Shown piece by piece: positions 19,638 through 21,128 of a stretch of 21,128 nt of DNA. Position numbers and translations under genes: made by a program. Location: positions 1 to 21,128 of the forward strand of contig DASPOB010000045.1 of the NCBI GenBank assembly GCA_035626235.1. The letters are read 5' to 3'. Every line of letters starts with the position of its first letter. Position 1 is the first letter of the stretch. The notes beneath the pieces are model-generated. The model had not been told where the DNA came from. It saw only the letters and a program-made list of their open reading frames with translations, and ran no database searches. The DNA is from DATFYP01 sp035626235. Lineage in GTDB: Archaea; Thermoproteota; Nitrososphaeria; Nitrososphaerales; Gagatemarchaeaceae.

Positions 19638-21128
19638 TTAACCGACGAAGTCCAACAGAGTGGGGTTCTTCGTCCTCCTGCGGACGGGCTTCTCGCTGGT
19701 CTCGCTGACGAGCTCTTTCATCCTGTTCTCCTTGAAGAGGGAACTGTAGTAGTAGGATTCGTCGACGGTCCCTTCAGCCAGCAGGATGACGACCCTCCCC
19801 TCCCTTGTCCTTCCCGTCCTCCCCCTCCTCTGGATGTATCTGATCTCCGAGGGAACCGCCTCGTAGAAGACCACGAGGTCGACGTCCGGGACGTGGAGCC
19901 CCTCCTCGCCGATGCTGCTGCTCACGAGCACGCCGAACTCCCCATCCCTGAACTTCTCGAGTATCTTCGTCTGGGTCTCCTGGTCCATCCCTCTGCTCCC
20001 AGACTTGTCTGACTGGCCGACGAACCTCTGAGCTTGGACGTCCGTCCGCTCGAGGGCTCGGACTATGTCCTCGATGGTATCCCTGTATTGGGTGAAAACG
20101 ATCACCTTCGAGTCCGGCTTGCGTCCGAACTGCTCCTTCACGGTCGCGAGCATCACCCCGATTTTCGTGTGTTCGACGTCGGCCAGCCTCACGGCTTCGT
20201 CCTCCACCTTCAGCCACCTCGGGTCCCTGAGAAGGGAAGTGGTCGCCTTCCCCTTGTCTGGCCGCTCCCTGAGCCTCTCGAGGTAGCGCACCAGGGTCGG
20301 GGCACCCTGCGTCTCCGCGACTTCCAGCGCGTGGAGCACCGTGACCGCCTGCGCCTGGTTTATGATTGCCCCGTAAATGTACCCCTTCTGTCCGCCGGTC
20401 TTCTGCGCGGAGGCGAGCCTCGCGGAAATCGTCGCCCGCGCCTCCAGGAGTCCCTTCTTCGAGACTCTTCCGTCCCTGATGAAACCTCCCTGTAGCAGTT
20501 TCTTCACCTTCTCGTTGAAGAGCTCCCGCAGTTGGAGGATCACTTCGTAGTACTGCTCGGGGACCCGCACCTTCAGTGCCTGGATGGCGGTCTTCTCCAC
20601 GTACCCCCTGACGTCCTCGCTGTCTTCCGTGCGGGCCTCGACCCTCTCGATGTACAGGCTCTTCTTGATCTCCCCGACCTTCTCCTTCGAGCCTCCTGGT
20701 GAAGCCGTCAGCCCGAGAATGAGCGGGTTGTCGGCCGAATCCCTGTACGCCTGGGCCAGCTTCGTGTAGGTGTAGTCCTTCACGCTCCTGTGCGCCTCGT
20801 CGAAGACGGCAAGGCTGACGTCCTTCAGCGAGACCCTCCCGTGGCGAACGTCGTTGTACACCGTCTGCGGCGTCGCAAAGATTGCTCTCGACCGAAGCCA
20901 CAGCACCTCCCTCTCGCCGGGGTCGACTGTCCCTGTGAGCACGGTCAGGGCCAACGAGCCGGGTCGCAGGTACCTCCTGAAGGTAGCATAGTGCTGCAGC
21001 ACAAGGGGCTTTGTCGGAGCAAGCACCACCACCTTCGACTCGGGGAACTTCTCAAGCCTCTCCGCAGCCACCATGATTGCGATCATGGTCTTCCCGAGCC
21101 CAGTGGGGAGCACCACGAGGGTGTTCGA
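19638..21128 (-). CDS. hef: Hef/Mph1-type superfamily 2 helicase (5' end outside window)
   Basis: A DNA-repair helicase of the Hef/FANCM/Mph1 group, which acts on forks and branched DNA. The 496 visible residues start just before Walker A (LPTGLGKT) and include APTKPLV (Ia), TPQTV (Ib), DEAH (about 110-113), LTASPG (III), KVIVFTQYRDT (IV), VLVSSSIGEEGLHVPDVDLVVFYE (V, only part of it diagnostic) and IQRRGRTGR (VI). A helical insert between the two RecA domains is typical of this group. The protein ends about 55 residues after motif VI with NPTLLDFVG and has no XPF/ERCC4 nuclease domain, unlike euryarchaeal Hef. The tail resembles a PCNA-binding (PIP) motif. The missing N-terminus should be short, as motif I is near the start in the family. 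Confidence 0.92.
   Translation of the reverse strand, partial: SNTLVVLPTGLGKTMIAIMVAAERLEKFPESKVVVLAPTKPLVLQHYATFRRYLRPGSLALTVLTGTVDPGEREVLWLRSRAIFATPQTVYNDVRHGRVSLKDVSLAVFDEAHRSVKDYTYTKLAQAYRDSADNPLILGLTASPGGSKEKVGEIKKSLYIERVEARTEDSEDVRGYVEKTAIQALKVRVPEQYYEVILQLRELFNEKVKKLLQGGFIRDGRVSKKGLLEARATISARLASAQKTGGQKGYIYGAIINQAQAVTVLHALEVAETQGAPTLVRYLERLRERPDKGKATTSLLRDPRWLKVEDEAVRLADVEHTKIGVMLATVKEQFGRKPDSKVIVFTQYRDTIEDIVRALERTDVQAQRFVGQSDKSGSRGMDQETQTKILEKFRDGEFGVLVSSSIGEEGLHVPDVDLVVFYEAVPSEIRYIQRRGRTGRTREGRVVILLAEGTVDESYYYSSLFKENRMKELVSETSEKPVRRRTKNPTLLDFVG

Noticed and set aside
19774..20901. 375-residue minus-strand frame inside the helicase gene
   Set aside because: Arg/Gly-rich shadow; the helicase frame carries all SF2 motifs across this interval.
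1..21128. CRISPR arrays, insertion sequences, integrase attachment sites, tRNA or rRNA genes
   Set aside because: No regularly spaced direct repeats, transposase or integrase motifs, terminal inverted repeats, tRNA T-loop (GTTCRA) with matching arms, or rRNA-like segments were found by eye.

Overview
The window looks archaeal, most likely from a GC-rich relative of the Nitrososphaeria/Thaumarchaeota. This is inferred from the archaeal type of ribosomal protein S10, a Hef-type repair helicase, an endonuclease III of archaeal type, type 1 copper proteins, a DUF7521-like membrane protein, and TATA-type promoters placed about 26-32 bp before start codons, as expected for leaderless mRNAs. No marker gene for ammonia oxidation is present, so the exact lineage is open. 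Base composition is visibly GC-rich throughout and no block looks foreign. The window is densely coded (26 genes), with no gene-free stretch over 300 bp; the longest gap is about 221 bp (674-894).

Layout. 1-4372: a partial carbamate kinase (minus), a hypothetical protein, an extended SDR epimerase, monocistronic S10 (minus), a HAD-IIA phosphatase, a Cys-rich zinc protein and a small helical protein. 4369-8447, all on the minus strand: a likely three-gene operon (3-TM membrane protein, acetate/propionate CoA-transferase, membrane-anchored double cupredoxin), preceded by a small winged-helix regulator and a separate 4-TM membrane protein. 8615-9497: universal stress protein plus CBS-pair protein. 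9584-11844: a run of hypothetical protein, SDR, endonuclease III and MazG-like pyrophosphohydrolase. 11841-14404: a short zinc ribbon (minus), an (alpha/alpha)6 glycosidase and a metallophosphoesterase. 14415-18080, minus: an ABC export-type operon (ATPase, secreted CARDB-like protein, MacB/FtsX permease). 18224-21128: pyruvate kinase, and convergent to it a Hef-type helicase that runs off the window.

How it works together. The most coherent module is 4369-7790: a winged-helix regulator, a dyad that could be its operator just upstream of the next TATA box, then membrane protein, CoA-transferase and copper protein. It may couple acyl-CoA turnover to membrane redox chemistry, but that link is inferred from gene order only. 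The 14415-18080 operon is a MacB-like transporter whose secreted partner is a beta-sandwich repeat protein. Nth and the MazG-like protein sit together as a DNA-repair/nucleotide-pool pair.

The most unusual signals are not gene families. (1) Several promoters carry perfect or near-perfect dyads, different in each case, between the TATA box and the start. (2) About half of the assigned start codons are TTG, and one gene appears to start at CTG. (3) Three convergent gene pairs overlap by exactly 4 bp through shared stop codons.
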